31,558 bases of DNA from JANLSO01 sp031362405 (GTDB lineage Bacteria > Actinomycetota > Thermoleophilia > Miltoncostaeales > Miltoncostaeaceae), in the NCBI GenBank assembly GCA_031362405.1, contig JANLSO010000134.1, positions 1-31,558 of the forward strand. The letters are read 5' to 3'. Positions 7,702 through 15,707 of this stretch are shown one piece after another. Each line of letters begins with the position of its first letter. Within the stretch, counting starts at the first letter, position 1. A model generated the notes under the pieces. The model was not told the origin of the DNA. It did no database searches and saw nothing but the letters and a program-made list of their open reading frames with translations. The position numbers and the translations under genes were made by a program.

Positions 7702-8100
7702 TCAGCGAATGTTGTGCGCTTCGCCGTTGACGTGATGCGCGCTGCCGGCTCCGCTCCCATTTTCCTTCGAAGTCGCCGATCCGAACCTCACCTCGAAGGT
7801 CGCCGTGCGCATCGCGTCGACCAGCGTCTGGACCTGGCTGCCGAGTTCGCCGACACGAGCTTCGAGACGGCCGATCTGGCCGCGGGTGTCGCGCCACGAC
7901 TCACCGATCAGGTCGAGCATCGTGTCGAGATCCTCGACGACCGCCCGTCGCTCACGGGCGGAGTCGGCGGCGATCGCCTGCCGCAGACCCTCAAGGTCGG
8001 GCGCGGCCGAGCGCCGTGTGCGGGCGCGTAGTTCGTCGAGTTCGGCCTCCAGCCGACGCACGGCCGCGAGAACTTCGTGTGGATCGTGTGGATCAGACAT
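7702..8100 (-). CDS. coiled-coil protein of unknown function
   Basis: A 132-aa protein beginning MSDPHDPHEVLAAVRRLEAE. Most of its length (about residues 8-100) is helical with heptad-like spacing of Leu/Val and many Glu/Arg, as in a coiled coil; the tail is Gly/Ser/His-rich and probably disordered. No membrane segment or catalytic motif. The ATG at 8100 has a TACGCT hexamer 7 nt upstream, suggesting a leaderless message, and the frame upstream of it loses codon bias. It precedes the acetyltransferase, and the two form a small minus-strand operon divergent from the DUF192 gene. Family not recognised. Confidence 0.7.
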   Translation of the reverse strand: MSDPHDPHEVLAAVRRLEAELDELRARTRRSAAPDLEGLRQAIAADSARERRAVVEDLDTMLDLIGESWRDTRGQIGRLEARVGELGSQVQTLVDAMRTATFEVRFGSATSKENGSGAGSAHHVNGEAHNIR

Positions 8101-8156
8101 GGCGGTCAGCGTAATCCGGCACTCGGACAGAACACCTCCCCTGGCAGGATGCATGG
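8101..8156. promoter_or_regulatory. divergent promoter region
   Basis: A 56-bp gap separates two divergent starts. On the minus strand TACGCT (8113-8108) lies 7 nt before the ATG of the coiled-coil gene, a leaderless arrangement. On the plus strand GGATGCAT just before the ATG at 8157 could play the same role. Neither has a clear -35 box. Confidence 0.4.
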
Positions 8157-8534
8157 ATGTCGCGCCGACGCATCAATCGACTCACCGACTCACCCGGCCG
8201 TCTGGTTCGCCTCGCTGACGGCCGCGTGGTTTCCACCCGCTGCTATCGCGCCGACCGCCTCGGGGCGCGTCTTGCTGGGCTGCTGTTCACGCCCGACCTC
8301 GCTGCCGATGAATCTCTCTGGCTCGAGCCATGCTCGAGCGTCCACACCGTGGGCTTGAGGGCCCCAATCGGCTGCGTCTTCGTGGACGCTGCTGGTGCCG
8401 TGATGCGGGTGGTCGATCCGCTGCCGCGATGGCGGGCGGCGTCGTGCCGCGGTGCGCGGGCGGTGATCGAACTACCGGTGGGCCAGGCGCGCGGCCTGGC
8501 GGTCGGCGATCGGGTCGAGCGTGCCGTGAGTTAG
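8157..8534 (+). CDS. DUF192 family protein
   Basis: A 125-aa protein of the DUF192 (UPF0127) family, small beta-rich proteins of unknown function. Diagnostic features are the ARLAGLLFTPDL segment (family: typically R..GLM), a central SSVHTVGLRAPIGCVFVD (usually S.HT.gM..piDv.Fld), and the C-terminal ARAVIELPVGQA followed by GDRV. The usual Met residues are Leu here. The family is often seen near Tad loci in actinomycetes, which fits the Tad operon about 2 kb away. There is no signal peptide, unlike many members. Its stop overlaps the convergent pentapeptide gene by 4 bp. Confidence 0.8.
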   Translation: MSRRRINRLTDSPGRLVRLADGRVVSTRCYRADRLGARLAGLLFTPDLAADESLWLEPCSSVHTVGLRAPIGCVFVDAAGAVMRVVDPLPRWRAASCRGARAVIELPVGQARGLAVGDRVERAVS

Positions 8535-9895
8535 ACGGAGCTGCCGATGACGAGACCGCCGAGGGCCGAGCGTTCAACCCGTGCTCCGACAAGGCGGGTC
8601 CACCGGATGATGGCGCCCTCGAGTTGGGCACCGGTGAGGTCGGCCTGGGAGAGATCGGCGAGGCCAAGACGCGCCCCACGCAGGTCGACATCGACCAGGC
8701 GCGCGCGCGAAAGGTCGGCGCCGGTCAGGTCGGCGCGCGACATGGAGGAGGCGTGCAGATCGACCTCCGAAAGGTCGGCGTGCCGCAGCGAGCCGCCGGT
8801 CAGGTCGCAGCGGTGCATCTGGGCACCTTGGAGGGTCACATCGACAAGGCTCGCCGAGGTGAGCGACGTCTCGATGAGCGTCGCGTCGATCAGGTCGGCC
8901 CCATCGAAGCGTGCGCGCTCGGCGCGCGCGGCGTTGAGGGTGACGCCACGCGCCACGCATCCGCGGAAGTCGGCCGATTGAAGATCGGCGTTGCTGAGGT
9001 CGGCCAGGGAAAGCATCGCACCGGTCAGCGTCGCGCCACGCAGGTTGGCTCCCTGAAGTCGCACACCTGACAGTTTGGCGCCCTCGAGGTGCGCACCCGA
9101 CAGATCGCATCCGCGAAGGTCGGCTCCTTCGAGTTGCGCTCCGCGCAGATCGGCTCCGGCGAGCGTCGCGCCGCGCAGGCGTAGGCCGGCGCCACTGACG
9201 CGGCGTAGATCGGCCCCGCTGAGATCGATGCCCGACAGGTCGGCGCCCGTCAGATCGAGGTCCGCGAGGTCGGCGCTGATCGCGATGACACCGGAAAGGT
9301 CTGCGCGCGCCAGCTGGACGTCGCGAAGGATCGCGCCGCTGAGGTCGGCCGCCACCAGCGATGCCTCCTCGAGACGTGCGCCCGTGAGATCGCAGTTGGT
9401 CAGCTTGGCGCGGCCGAGGTGGCTCCAGCGCAGATCGGCTCCGGCGAGGTTCGCGCGGTCGAAATGCGCGCCCTCGGCGTATGCCTCGGTGAGGTCGGCT
9501 CCGCTCAGATCGGCTCCATGAAGCTCGGCTTCGAGCAGATCGGCGCCCTTGAGCGACGCTCCGTCGAGCTGGGCGAGGGTCAGGTACGACCACCCGAGCT
9601 TTGCCTGGGACAGCTGGGCGCGGCTGAGAGTGGCCTCCCGAAGGTTGGCGCGCTCGAGATTGGCGGCCATCAGCCGCGCGTCGTCGAGTCGGGCGCAACG
9701 CAGATCGGCGCCTTCGGCGCGGACCTCCACCATGCGGGCTCCGCGCAGGTCTGCGCCGACCATCGGCACTCCGCGCAGATCGCAGCCGGTGAGGTCGGCC
9801 TCGACGAGGTCGGCGGCGATGAGGTCGTGGTCGCGAAGGTCACGCCACCGCAAATCGGCCGGGGCGGGCGTCTGGTCTGGTGCGGTGTCGTCCAC
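8531..9895 (-). CDS. giant pentapeptide-repeat protein
   Basis: About 454 aa made almost wholly of A(D/N)LxX pentapeptides from residue ~18 to near the C-terminus, roughly 85 repeats or some 21 turns of a right-handed quadrilateral beta-helix. Typical runs are ADLRGAQLEGADLRGCDLSG and ADLTGADLSRARLVDVDL. There is no signal peptide, membrane segment or second domain, so it is probably a cytoplasmic rod about 10 nm long (inference from about 5 angstroms per turn). I placed the start at GTG 9895 because GAGGGAAGG lies just upstream and the region before it loses third-position GC bias; GTG at 9982 would add 29 residues. Gyrase-protecting members such as MfpA and Qnr are less than half this size, so their function cannot be transferred. 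Confidence 0.88.
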   Translation of the reverse strand: MDDTAPDQTPAPADLRWRDLRDHDLIAADLVEADLTGCDLRGVPMVGADLRGARMVEVRAEGADLRCARLDDARLMAANLERANLREATLSRAQLSQAKLGWSYLTLAQLDGASLKGADLLEAELHGADLSGADLTEAYAEGAHFDRANLAGADLRWSHLGRAKLTNCDLTGARLEEASLVAADLSGAILRDVQLARADLSGVIAISADLADLDLTGADLSGIDLSGADLRRVSGAGLRLRGATLAGADLRGAQLEGADLRGCDLSGAHLEGAKLSGVRLQGANLRGATLTGAMLSLADLSNADLQSADFRGCVARGVTLNAARAERARFDGADLIDATLIETSLTSASLVDVTLQGAQMHRCDLTGGSLRHADLSEVDLHASSMSRADLTGADLSRARLVDVDLRGARLGLADLSQADLTGAQLEGAIIRWTRLVGARVERSALGGLVIGSSV

Positions 9896-10027
9896 GGCCC
9901 TTCCCTCGTCGCCGAGGCCTTCCGGCTTGAGTTGCGCGGTCAAACGCCGTCCAACGGCGCGTGAAACTCGCAAAGAGCGCACAAAGGATGGCGTCGCAGG
10001 GGGGTGATTTTCGGACCCCCCGTCTCT

Positions 10028-10068
10028 TTACCTTTTGCCGGCGCCGCACGGGCGCCCCACGAAGGAGG
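10028..10068 (+). promoter_or_regulatory. promoter-like element and strong ribosome binding site
   Basis: TTTACCTTT near 10028 resembles a -10 element. AAGGAGG at 10062-10068 is the strongest Shine-Dalgarno sequence in the window; it lies 6 nt before the second of two adjacent ATGs (10075), which I take as the start. Between them, GGCGCC half-sites flanking GCACG could form a small hairpin in the leader. Confidence 0.5.
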
Positions 10069-10074
10069 TTGATG

Positions 10075-10803
10075 ATGACGATCACATCGGCAGGCCCGCC
10101 ACCAACGGTGATGCTCGTGGATCCATCCGAGGAGACCCGCCGCTACCTGAGCGAGAACCTCGGCGCCGACCAGTACGTGGTCAACGCTCTGGCCGACGCC
10201 GTCTCGGCACGTCGTGAGCTTCGAACGGGCCGCCCCGACCTGCTGATCGTCGACGTGGATCTCCCCGATGCCGCCGGGCTCGATCTGATCGGCATGGTCC
10301 GCTCGGGTGGCGCCGATGACCCGTGGGACTCCGGCATGCCCATCGTCGCCATCTCCGGTTGCGGTGACGTGCATCGCATCGTGCGGACCATCGAGCGCGG
10401 AGCCGATGACGTCGTCTGCCGGCCGTACGACTACTCCGAGCTGCTGGCGCGGTGCGGGGCAGTGCTACGCCGCTCGCGTGGGGCAACGGTCACCGACGAA
10501 CTGCGCATCGGGCCGCTGGTGGTGGATCGGCGTGCCCGGCGCGCTGTCCTCAACGGCCGGATCGTCGAGCTGTCGGCGAAGGAGTTCGCGCTGCTGGACG
10601 CCCTGGCCCGCGACCCGCGCCGGGTGCTGACCAAGCAGGAACTCCTGCGCGACGTTTGGGGCTATGTGAGCGTGGGCCGCACCCGCACCGTCGACTCACA
10701 CGCGAGCCGGCTGCGTCGCAAACTGGCGATGTGCGGGGCCGCCCAGCGGTATGTCGCCAACGTCTGGGGAGTCGGCTACCGGCTTCTTCCCGACGGCGTC
10801 TAG
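10075..10803 (+). CDS. OmpR-type response regulator with atypical receiver
   Basis: A 242-aa protein with an N-terminal receiver (about 11-128) and a C-terminal winged-helix DNA-binding domain (about 140-240; landmarks LSAKEFALLDALA, TVDSHASRLRRKL, VWGVGYRL). The phospho-acceptor Asp is kept (D60 in LIVDVDLPD). The second acidic residue of the metal-binding pair is Pro (LVDP, 16-17), the switch Thr is Ser (S94), and the invariant Lys is Arg (R116 in CRPYD). Such receivers may be regulated without normal phosphorylation (inference). No histidine kinase is adjacent. It precedes the Tad operon by 10 bp and probably controls it or is co-transcribed with it. Confidence 0.9.
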   Translation: MTITSAGPPPTVMLVDPSEETRRYLSENLGADQYVVNALADAVSARRELRTGRPDLLIVDVDLPDAAGLDLIGMVRSGGADDPWDSGMPIVAISGCGDVHRIVRTIERGADDVVCRPYDYSELLARCGAVLRRSRGATVTDELRIGPLVVDRRARRAVLNGRIVELSAKEFALLDALARDPRRVLTKQELLRDVWGYVSVGRTRTVDSHASRLRRKLAMCGAAQRYVANVWGVGYRLLPDGV

Positions 10804-10813
10804 GGGCGCGGCC

Positions 10814-11344
10814 GTGACGTCACTGATCGCAGAATGCTCCATCGCCGACGGCATCGATGGGGTGAGGTTGGTTCCACGCGGTCGCCGTCGGCGACCCGGC
10901 TCGGGGTGGCTGCCGATCTCCCCGAGCGCGGCTCTCGATGCTCTTCTGGCCGAGGGGCCTCGGCCGTGGGTGCTTGCTCGGCCCCCATGGAGCGACCCCG
11001 GGGCGATCGCCCTGTGGTCGGCGGCGCGGGCGCTCGACCTCGACCCCGTCGTCCTCCCGGCCGACGCCGATGCCGCGCGCTGGGTCGTTGCTCTCGCCGC
11101 GCGCTGGCGCGACGCGGGAATCACGGCCGTCGAGTGTCACCTGCAGCCCGTTCTGCAGATGGTCGGTCGGAACGCTCCGGGCAATGACGTCCAGGCGTGG
11201 GACCACCTGTCGACCCGGCGGCCCACGGTGATTGCGCGGTGGGCCGCACGAGCCTGGGCACCGTGCGCTCGGTGCGTCGACGCCGGGGGGCTGCGTGGCG
11301 GCGGCTGCTCCGCGTGTGGGGCCGGCGTCGGAGCTGCGGCATGA
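10814..11344 (+). CDS. Tad-operon protein of unknown function with C-terminal Cys motif
   Basis: A 176-aa protein starting at GTG 10814, 10 bp after the regulator, and overlapping cpaB by 4 bp. It is rich in Ala, Arg, Pro and Trp, with predicted helices around WSAARALDLDPVVLPADADA. The C-terminal end has paired cysteines, CARC and CSAC about 12 residues apart, like a small zinc ribbon. No membrane segment is clear. Its place ahead of CpaB and the tight overlap imply a role in Tad assembly or its regulation. No family recognised. Confidence 0.7.
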   Translation: MTSLIAECSIADGIDGVRLVPRGRRRRPGSGWLPISPSAALDALLAEGPRPWVLARPPWSDPGAIALWSAARALDLDPVVLPADADAARWVVALAARWRDAGITAVECHLQPVLQMVGRNAPGNDVQAWDHLSTRRPTVIARWAARAWAPCARCVDAGGLRGGGCSACGAGVGAAA

Positions 11345-12036
11345 GGGGGCGCATCGGTCGCGGTTCGCGCCGCGGTGGTCTGTGGCTGCTGATCGCCGGG
11401 GTCGCGGGTCTTCTGGCCGCGATGATGACCGTCCGGGCCGCATCGAGCCCCGGACCCGGCGCCACGGTGTTGGTGGCAAAGGTCGCCCTACCGGCAGGAA
11501 CGATCATCGACCCGGCGCAGGTCGGTCAGCAGCTCATCGGGGTGCCGATCCCCGCCGGCACCGCGCTGGTCGGTCTTGTCTCCGATGTCGAGCAGATCGC
11601 CGGTCGGCGGATCAACGGCCCGGTTTTAGCCGGTGAACCAATTACCGAAGCGCTTGTCGGCGGGCTCGGGGCGGTATCGACCGCGCCGTTGGCCGCCGGC
11701 GAGCGGGCGGTCCCCGTGCCCGCCTCGACGGCGGGAGGCTTCGCCGCGTCGCTTGTTCCGGGGCTGCGGGTCGATGTCGTCGCATCGACGGGAGAGGGCG
11801 CGGCCGGGCGCACGCGCGTCGTTGTCGAAGACGCCGAGGTCTTGGCGGTCGACACCTTAGCCCCGGACGCCGGCTATCCATCGGCGAGTGCTCCCACGGT
11901 GATGCTGCGTGCCTCCTCGCAGGACGCCCTGCGCATTACAGCCGCCTTGAACTTCGCACGCGACGTTCGTCTGCTCGTGCGACCCGCCGGGGATGTTGCT
12001 CCTGTGGTGCCCCTGACCACCCCGGGCACGCCATGA
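11341..12036 (+). CDS. cpaB: Flp pilus assembly protein CpaB (RcpC)
   Basis: A 231-aa membrane-anchored protein of Tad/Flp systems. One N-terminal transmembrane helix (about residues 17-36, LWLLIAGVAGLLAAMMTV) is followed by an SAF-like beta-clip domain: VLVAKVALPAGTIIDPAQV (about 43-62) is the typical start, then ERAVPVPA and LVPGLRVDVVAST. The family links inner-membrane machinery to the pilus in the periplasm or cell wall. ATG overlaps the previous stop by 4 bp (ATGA), as does its own stop with tadZ. Somewhat shorter than Gram-negative homologues and no secretin gene accompanies it, consistent with a single-membrane host. Confidence 0.85.
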   Translation: MRGRIGRGSRRGGLWLLIAGVAGLLAAMMTVRAASSPGPGATVLVAKVALPAGTIIDPAQVGQQLIGVPIPAGTALVGLVSDVEQIAGRRINGPVLAGEPITEALVGGLGAVSTAPLAAGERAVPVPASTAGGFAASLVPGLRVDVVASTGEGAAGRTRVVVEDAEVLAVDTLAPDAGYPSASAPTVMLRASSQDALRITAALNFARDVRLLVRPAGDVAPVVPLTTPGTP

Positions 12037-12752
12037 CCCGGCCCATCGCCGTTGCCGCCGCGGCCGGGGGTGGGGGAGGCACGCTCGTCGCCGCGGGCCT
12101 TGCCCTGCACGTCGCGCAGATGTCGGGATCCGCGCTGCTGGTCGATCTCGACAGCGAACGCGGGGGCATGGCCGATGCGTGGGGCGTACCCACCTCGCCC
12201 GGCTTCGATGACGTCGCCGCTCTCGTTGGCGAGCTCGCCGACCACCATCTCTCGGCCGCCGCCTTCGAGCATCCATCGGGCGTGAGGCTGCTACCCGGTC
12301 CGACGCCGGGACCCAGCGATCCCGGGTCCTTCGAGGTGGCACGTCGCGTCGCGTCTCTCTCGCCGTTGCCCGTCGTGATCGATTGCGGTTCGGGCCTTGG
12401 CGGGTCTGTGATGGCCCTTGCCGCCTCATGTCGAGTGGTGATGGTGGTACCGGCAGATCTGGCGGGTTGCCGCGTCGGTCGCCGGTTCCTTGATCACCTC
12501 GACTGTCGGGATACGCCGCCGTTGCTGGTCGTCAACCTCGGGTCCCGCCACAGCACGCTGCGGGCCGATGCGGTTGCCGGGGCCGTGGGCCTCCCACTCA
12601 GCGCGGTGCTCCCGCGTTCGATCCGCGAGGCCGACAGCATCCTCAGCGGTGCCCTTCCCGACGGTCGACGCGCCCGGCTCGCGGCCGCCATCGCGGACGT
12701 GGCGCGGCTCGTCGTCGATGCCGGCGACGCCCGAGTGGGCGTGCGCCCGTGA
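12033..12752 (+). CDS. tadZ: TadZ/CpaE-like protein with degenerate P-loop
   Basis: A 239-aa ParA/MinD-superfamily protein that in Tad systems positions the machinery at the pole. The deviant Walker A (normally KGGxGKT/S) is replaced by AAAAGGGGGTLVA (8-20), with both lysines gone, while the Walker A'-type VDLDSERGG (37-45) and a later VIDCGSGLGG remain. Atypical Walker boxes are known in TadZ proteins. The N-terminal receiver-like domain of many CpaE proteins is absent; the stand-alone receiver gene upstream might supply it (inference). 4-bp overlaps with cpaB and tadA. Confidence 0.82.
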   Translation: MTRPIAVAAAAGGGGGTLVAAGLALHVAQMSGSALLVDLDSERGGMADAWGVPTSPGFDDVAALVGELADHHLSAAAFEHPSGVRLLPGPTPGPSDPGSFEVARRVASLSPLPVVIDCGSGLGGSVMALAASCRVVMVVPADLAGCRVGRRFLDHLDCRDTPPLLVVNLGSRHSTLRADAVAGAVGLPLSAVLPRSIREADSILSGALPDGRRARLAAAIADVARLVVDAGDARVGVRP

Positions 12753-13966
12753 GCCTCGACCCACCGCGCGAGGCCAGCGATGCCCCCCGAATCGAGGCCC
12801 TTCGCGCCCGCGCGGTGTCGGAGCTACGCCTCTCAGGCGACGAGGTCTCGCCGCAGCTGCTGCGACGCATCGTCGAGGGTCTGCTCGATGCCGATCGTGT
12901 CGTCCTCGACGACGCGGCGCGCGACCACCTTGCTCAGCGGGTCGTCGACGAGGCGCTCGGATTGGGGCCCCTCGAGCCGCTTCTGCGCGACCCGACGATC
13001 ACGGAGATCATGGTTGCCGGGCCCGCGCGCCTCTACGTCGAGCGTGCGGGTCGTATCGAGCCGGTGGCCACCGGTTTTCAGGATGCCGCCCACGTGATGC
13101 ACGTCGTCGATCGGATCCTCGCCCCATTGGGGCGGCGCGTCGACGAGGCCAGCCCCATGGTCGACGCCCGGCTTTCCGACGGCTCGCGTGTCAACGTGGT
13201 CATCCCCCCGCTGGCGCTCGACGGGCCGGTGGTGACCATTCGCCGTTTCGCGGCGCGCGCGCTGTCGGGTGAGGATCTCGTCGCGCTCGGCACCCTCACG
13301 CCGCAGGCGCTCACGCTGCTCCACGCTGCGGTCGCCGCCCGCCTGAACATCCTCGTCACCGGCGGCACGGGAAGTGGCAAGACCACGACCCTCGCGGCAA
13401 TCGCCTCGGCCATCTCGCCCTCTGAACGTGTCGTGACCATCGAGGATGCCGCCGAGCTGAGGCTCAACCTGCCCCACGTGGTGCGTCTCGAAAGCCGTCC
13501 GCCATCACTCGAAGGGCGCGGGGCGGTGACCATCCGTGCACTTGTCCGCAACGCCCTGCGTATGCGACCCGACCGCATCGTTGTGGGGGAAGTCCGGGGC
13601 GGGGAGAGTTTGGACATGTTGCAGGCGATGACCACGGGCCACGAGGGATCACTGTCGACTCTGCATGCGTCGTCGCCCGCCGACGGGGTACGGCGGCTGG
13701 CAATGCTCGCCCTAATGGGTGATCTCGAGCTTCCGTATCGGGCCGTCAGCGAGCAGGTGGCCTCGGCTCTGGATGTGATCGTCCATCAGGCGCGGACGCC
13801 TGACGGCACGCGGCGGATCACGGAGATCGCTGCGGTGCACGCCGTCGACGGCGTCGCCGAACTCACATCGCTGGCCGAGCGGCCGGGAGGTTCCCTGCCC
13901 GACGTTCTGACCCTCACCCCGGCCGGCGTCGATCTTCTGGCACGGCTCGGCGGGGGTGCGACGTGA
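12749..13966 (+). CDS. tadA: TadA/CpaF secretion ATPase
   Basis: A 405-aa hexameric ATPase of the type II/IV secretion superfamily that powers Tad pilus assembly. Domains: an N-terminal helical region (1-75), the N2 domain with LGPLEPLLRDPTITEIMV (72-89), and a RecA-like core with Walker A GGTGSGKTT (205-213), the Asp box at IEDAAEL, Walker B RIVVGEVRGGE (276-286) and the His box TGHEGSLSTLHA (296-307). All catalytic elements are intact. Start GTG with 4-bp overlaps on both sides. Confidence 0.95.
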   Translation: MSLDPPREASDAPRIEALRARAVSELRLSGDEVSPQLLRRIVEGLLDADRVVLDDAARDHLAQRVVDEALGLGPLEPLLRDPTITEIMVAGPARLYVERAGRIEPVATGFQDAAHVMHVVDRILAPLGRRVDEASPMVDARLSDGSRVNVVIPPLALDGPVVTIRRFAARALSGEDLVALGTLTPQALTLLHAAVAARLNILVTGGTGSGKTTTLAAIASAISPSERVVTIEDAAELRLNLPHVVRLESRPPSLEGRGAVTIRALVRNALRMRPDRIVVGEVRGGESLDMLQAMTTGHEGSLSTLHASSPADGVRRLAMLALMGDLELPYRAVSEQVASALDVIVHQARTPDGTRRITEIAAVHAVDGVAELTSLAERPGGSLPDVLTLTPAGVDLLARLGGGAT

Positions 13967-14841
13967 ACGCGTTGCCGGTTGCGCTGGCGACTGTGGGAAC
14001 CGTCTTCGCCGTGCTCGGTCTTCGGTCGGTTGTCGCGCCCACTCTGATCGCCGGCTCACCCTGGGTTTCGCCCGGCGCCCCGCCATGGGCGATCCGTGGC
14101 CTGGAGTACCTCGCGGTACGTGTCGAGCGCGCGGGGATTCCGGTTTCGGCGGTCTGGATCGCGCTTGGCGGTACGGCTTGTCTGCTCGTGACGGCGGCTT
14201 TTGTCGCTGCCGCCATGGCCAGCCTCTTTGCGGGAGCCGTCGCCGCTGGGGCGTTGGTGTGCGGGGGCCACACGGTGTTGGGTGGGTTCGAGCGGCGGTA
14301 CCCGCGGCGTGTCGCCGAGCAGTTGCCCGGTGTGTCGCAACATCTCGCCGACGGGCTCGGTGCCGGGCTTTCGTTCCGTCAGGCCCTCGACCGCGCCGCG
14401 ACCGATGCACCGGAACCCGTGCGGACCGAACTCGCCCTGATGAGTGCCGAACTGGCACTTGGTGCGCGCAGCGGGCGGGCGCTCGAGGCCTTCGCGGCAC
14501 GCGTGCCCCACCCTGACGTCGAGATGCTGACGTGCGCGGTGCTTGTTCACGGCAACGTCGGCGGCAACCTGGCGCGCGTGCTGGCCGAGCTCTCCGAGAG
14601 GCTCGACGATCGCGCACGGCTCGCCAAAGAACTTCGCGCCGCGACGGCCCAGGCCCGGATGACCGCCTGGCTCGTCGGGGCGCTGCCGGTGGGCGGCGCC
14701 GTCGTACTCGAGATTGCGGCACCGGGAACTCTTCGCCATACCCTGGGCCAGGGCCCGGGGCTGATGATCAGCAGCGTCGCAGCGGCGATGTTCGTGTTCG
14801 GTCTCGCTCTCATCCGCCGGCTCGGGCAGGTGGAGCCATGA
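13963..14841 (+). CDS. tadB: TadB inner-membrane platform protein
   Basis: A 292-aa protein of the GspF/TadB family. Hydrophobic segments lie near the N-terminus (about 5-28 and 68-95) and near the C-terminus (about 228-248 and 263-283). Between them is the cytoplasmic T2SSF domain with the diagnostic LADGLGAGLSFRQALDRAA and a second half around CAVLVHGNVGGNLARVLAEL. It forms the membrane platform driven by TadA, together with TadC. GTG start, 4-bp overlaps with tadA and tadC. Confidence 0.93.
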   Translation: MNALPVALATVGTVFAVLGLRSVVAPTLIAGSPWVSPGAPPWAIRGLEYLAVRVERAGIPVSAVWIALGGTACLLVTAAFVAAAMASLFAGAVAAGALVCGGHTVLGGFERRYPRRVAEQLPGVSQHLADGLGAGLSFRQALDRAATDAPEPVRTELALMSAELALGARSGRALEAFAARVPHPDVEMLTCAVLVHGNVGGNLARVLAELSERLDDRARLAKELRAATAQARMTAWLVGALPVGGAVVLEIAAPGTLRHTLGQGPGLMISSVAAAMFVFGLALIRRLGQVEP

Positions 14842-15707
14842 TGGGTGCGATCGGGCCGGGGCAGCTCTGGGTGCTGGCGCTCATCGCTGCCGCCGTGGGG
14901 TTACGGGGACGACGGCAGGCGGCCCGAGCACAGGCCACCGGTGATGAGACGCCGTCGGCCTTACGCCTGGCGTGGCGTCTGCCAGTTCCGGCGGGCATGG
15001 TCAAACATGCGGGGCGCGCGGGCGCACAGGCGGCACTTGTACGCGCCGGCCTCGACGGCCGCATGAGCCCGTCGGATCTGGCCCGAATGCGCGCTGCGGG
15101 CGCCCTTGTGGGCGGCGTTCTCACACTTCTGCTGGCCGTGGCCACAGGAGTCGGAGGACTCTTCATCGGGCTCATTCTCGCGGTCATCGCGGTCATGGCA
15201 CCCGGCCGGTGGGTCGATGTGCAGTGGCGGCGCCGACGCGATCGGCTGGTCCGGCAGCTGCCGGACCTCCTGGATCTTTTGGGGGTCTGCGTCGAGTCGG
15301 GGATGGCCCTTGATCCGGCGCTGCGCACCGCAGGAGAACGGCTCGGTGGGCCCCTCGGCTCAGAAGTGCGACGCGTCATCGGTGATCTCGCTCTCGGGGC
15401 ACCACGGCGTGATGCGTACCGGGCTCTTGCCGAGCGCACGGGCGCCGCGGAATTCGCCCAGACGGTCGCCGCGCTCCTGCAGGCCGATGAACTCGGTTCT
15501 CCACTGACCCATGCGCTGCGCGGTCAGGCACAGGCCCTACGATCGGCGCGGCGGATCGCCGCTCGCGACCGGGCCGCCAAGGCCGCACCAAAGATCCAGC
15601 TCGTCGTTGCGTTGGTCCTTGTGCCCGCCGTAATGCTTCTCGTCATGGCGGTACTGGCGATCGAGCTGGCCCGCCAGATCGGCCCGATCGTCGGGGCGGG
15701 AGTGTGA
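14838..15707 (+). CDS. tadC: TadC inner-membrane platform protein
   Basis: A 289-aa second GspF-type platform protein. N-terminal hydrophobic segment (about 8-22), a hydrophobic pair at about 95-125 (ALVGGVLTLLLAVATGVGGL), the T2SSF domain with LPDLLDLLGVCVESGMALDP and LLQADELGSPLTHALR, and a C-terminal helix LVVALVLVPAVMLLVMAVL. Two adjacent ATGs (14838, 14841) are possible; 14838 gives the 4-bp overlap seen throughout this operon. Works with TadB and TadA. Confidence 0.93.
   Translation: MMGAIGPGQLWVLALIAAAVGLRGRRQAARAQATGDETPSALRLAWRLPVPAGMVKHAGRAGAQAALVRAGLDGRMSPSDLARMRAAGALVGGVLTLLLAVATGVGGLFIGLILAVIAVMAPGRWVDVQWRRRRDRLVRQLPDLLDLLGVCVESGMALDPALRTAGERLGGPLGSEVRRVIGDLALGAPRRDAYRALAERTGAAEFAQTVAALLQADELGSPLTHALRGQAQALRSARRIAARDRAAKAAPKIQLVVALVLVPAVMLLVMAVLAIELARQIGPIVGAGV

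Noticed and set aside
8531..9895. Regular short direct repeats suggesting a CRISPR or tandem-repeat array
   Set aside because: The period is 15 bases, is imperfect, and encodes pentapeptides in an intact frame; there are no spacers.
8330..9964. Long open frames on the plus strand opposite the pentapeptide gene
   Set aside because: They arise from the 15-base periodic codons of the real gene read in reverse and show no protein family.
10041..10057. GGCGCC inverted repeat in the leader of the first response regulator
   Set aside because: Arms are short, GC-only and common by chance in this composition; too weak for a riboswitch or terminator call.
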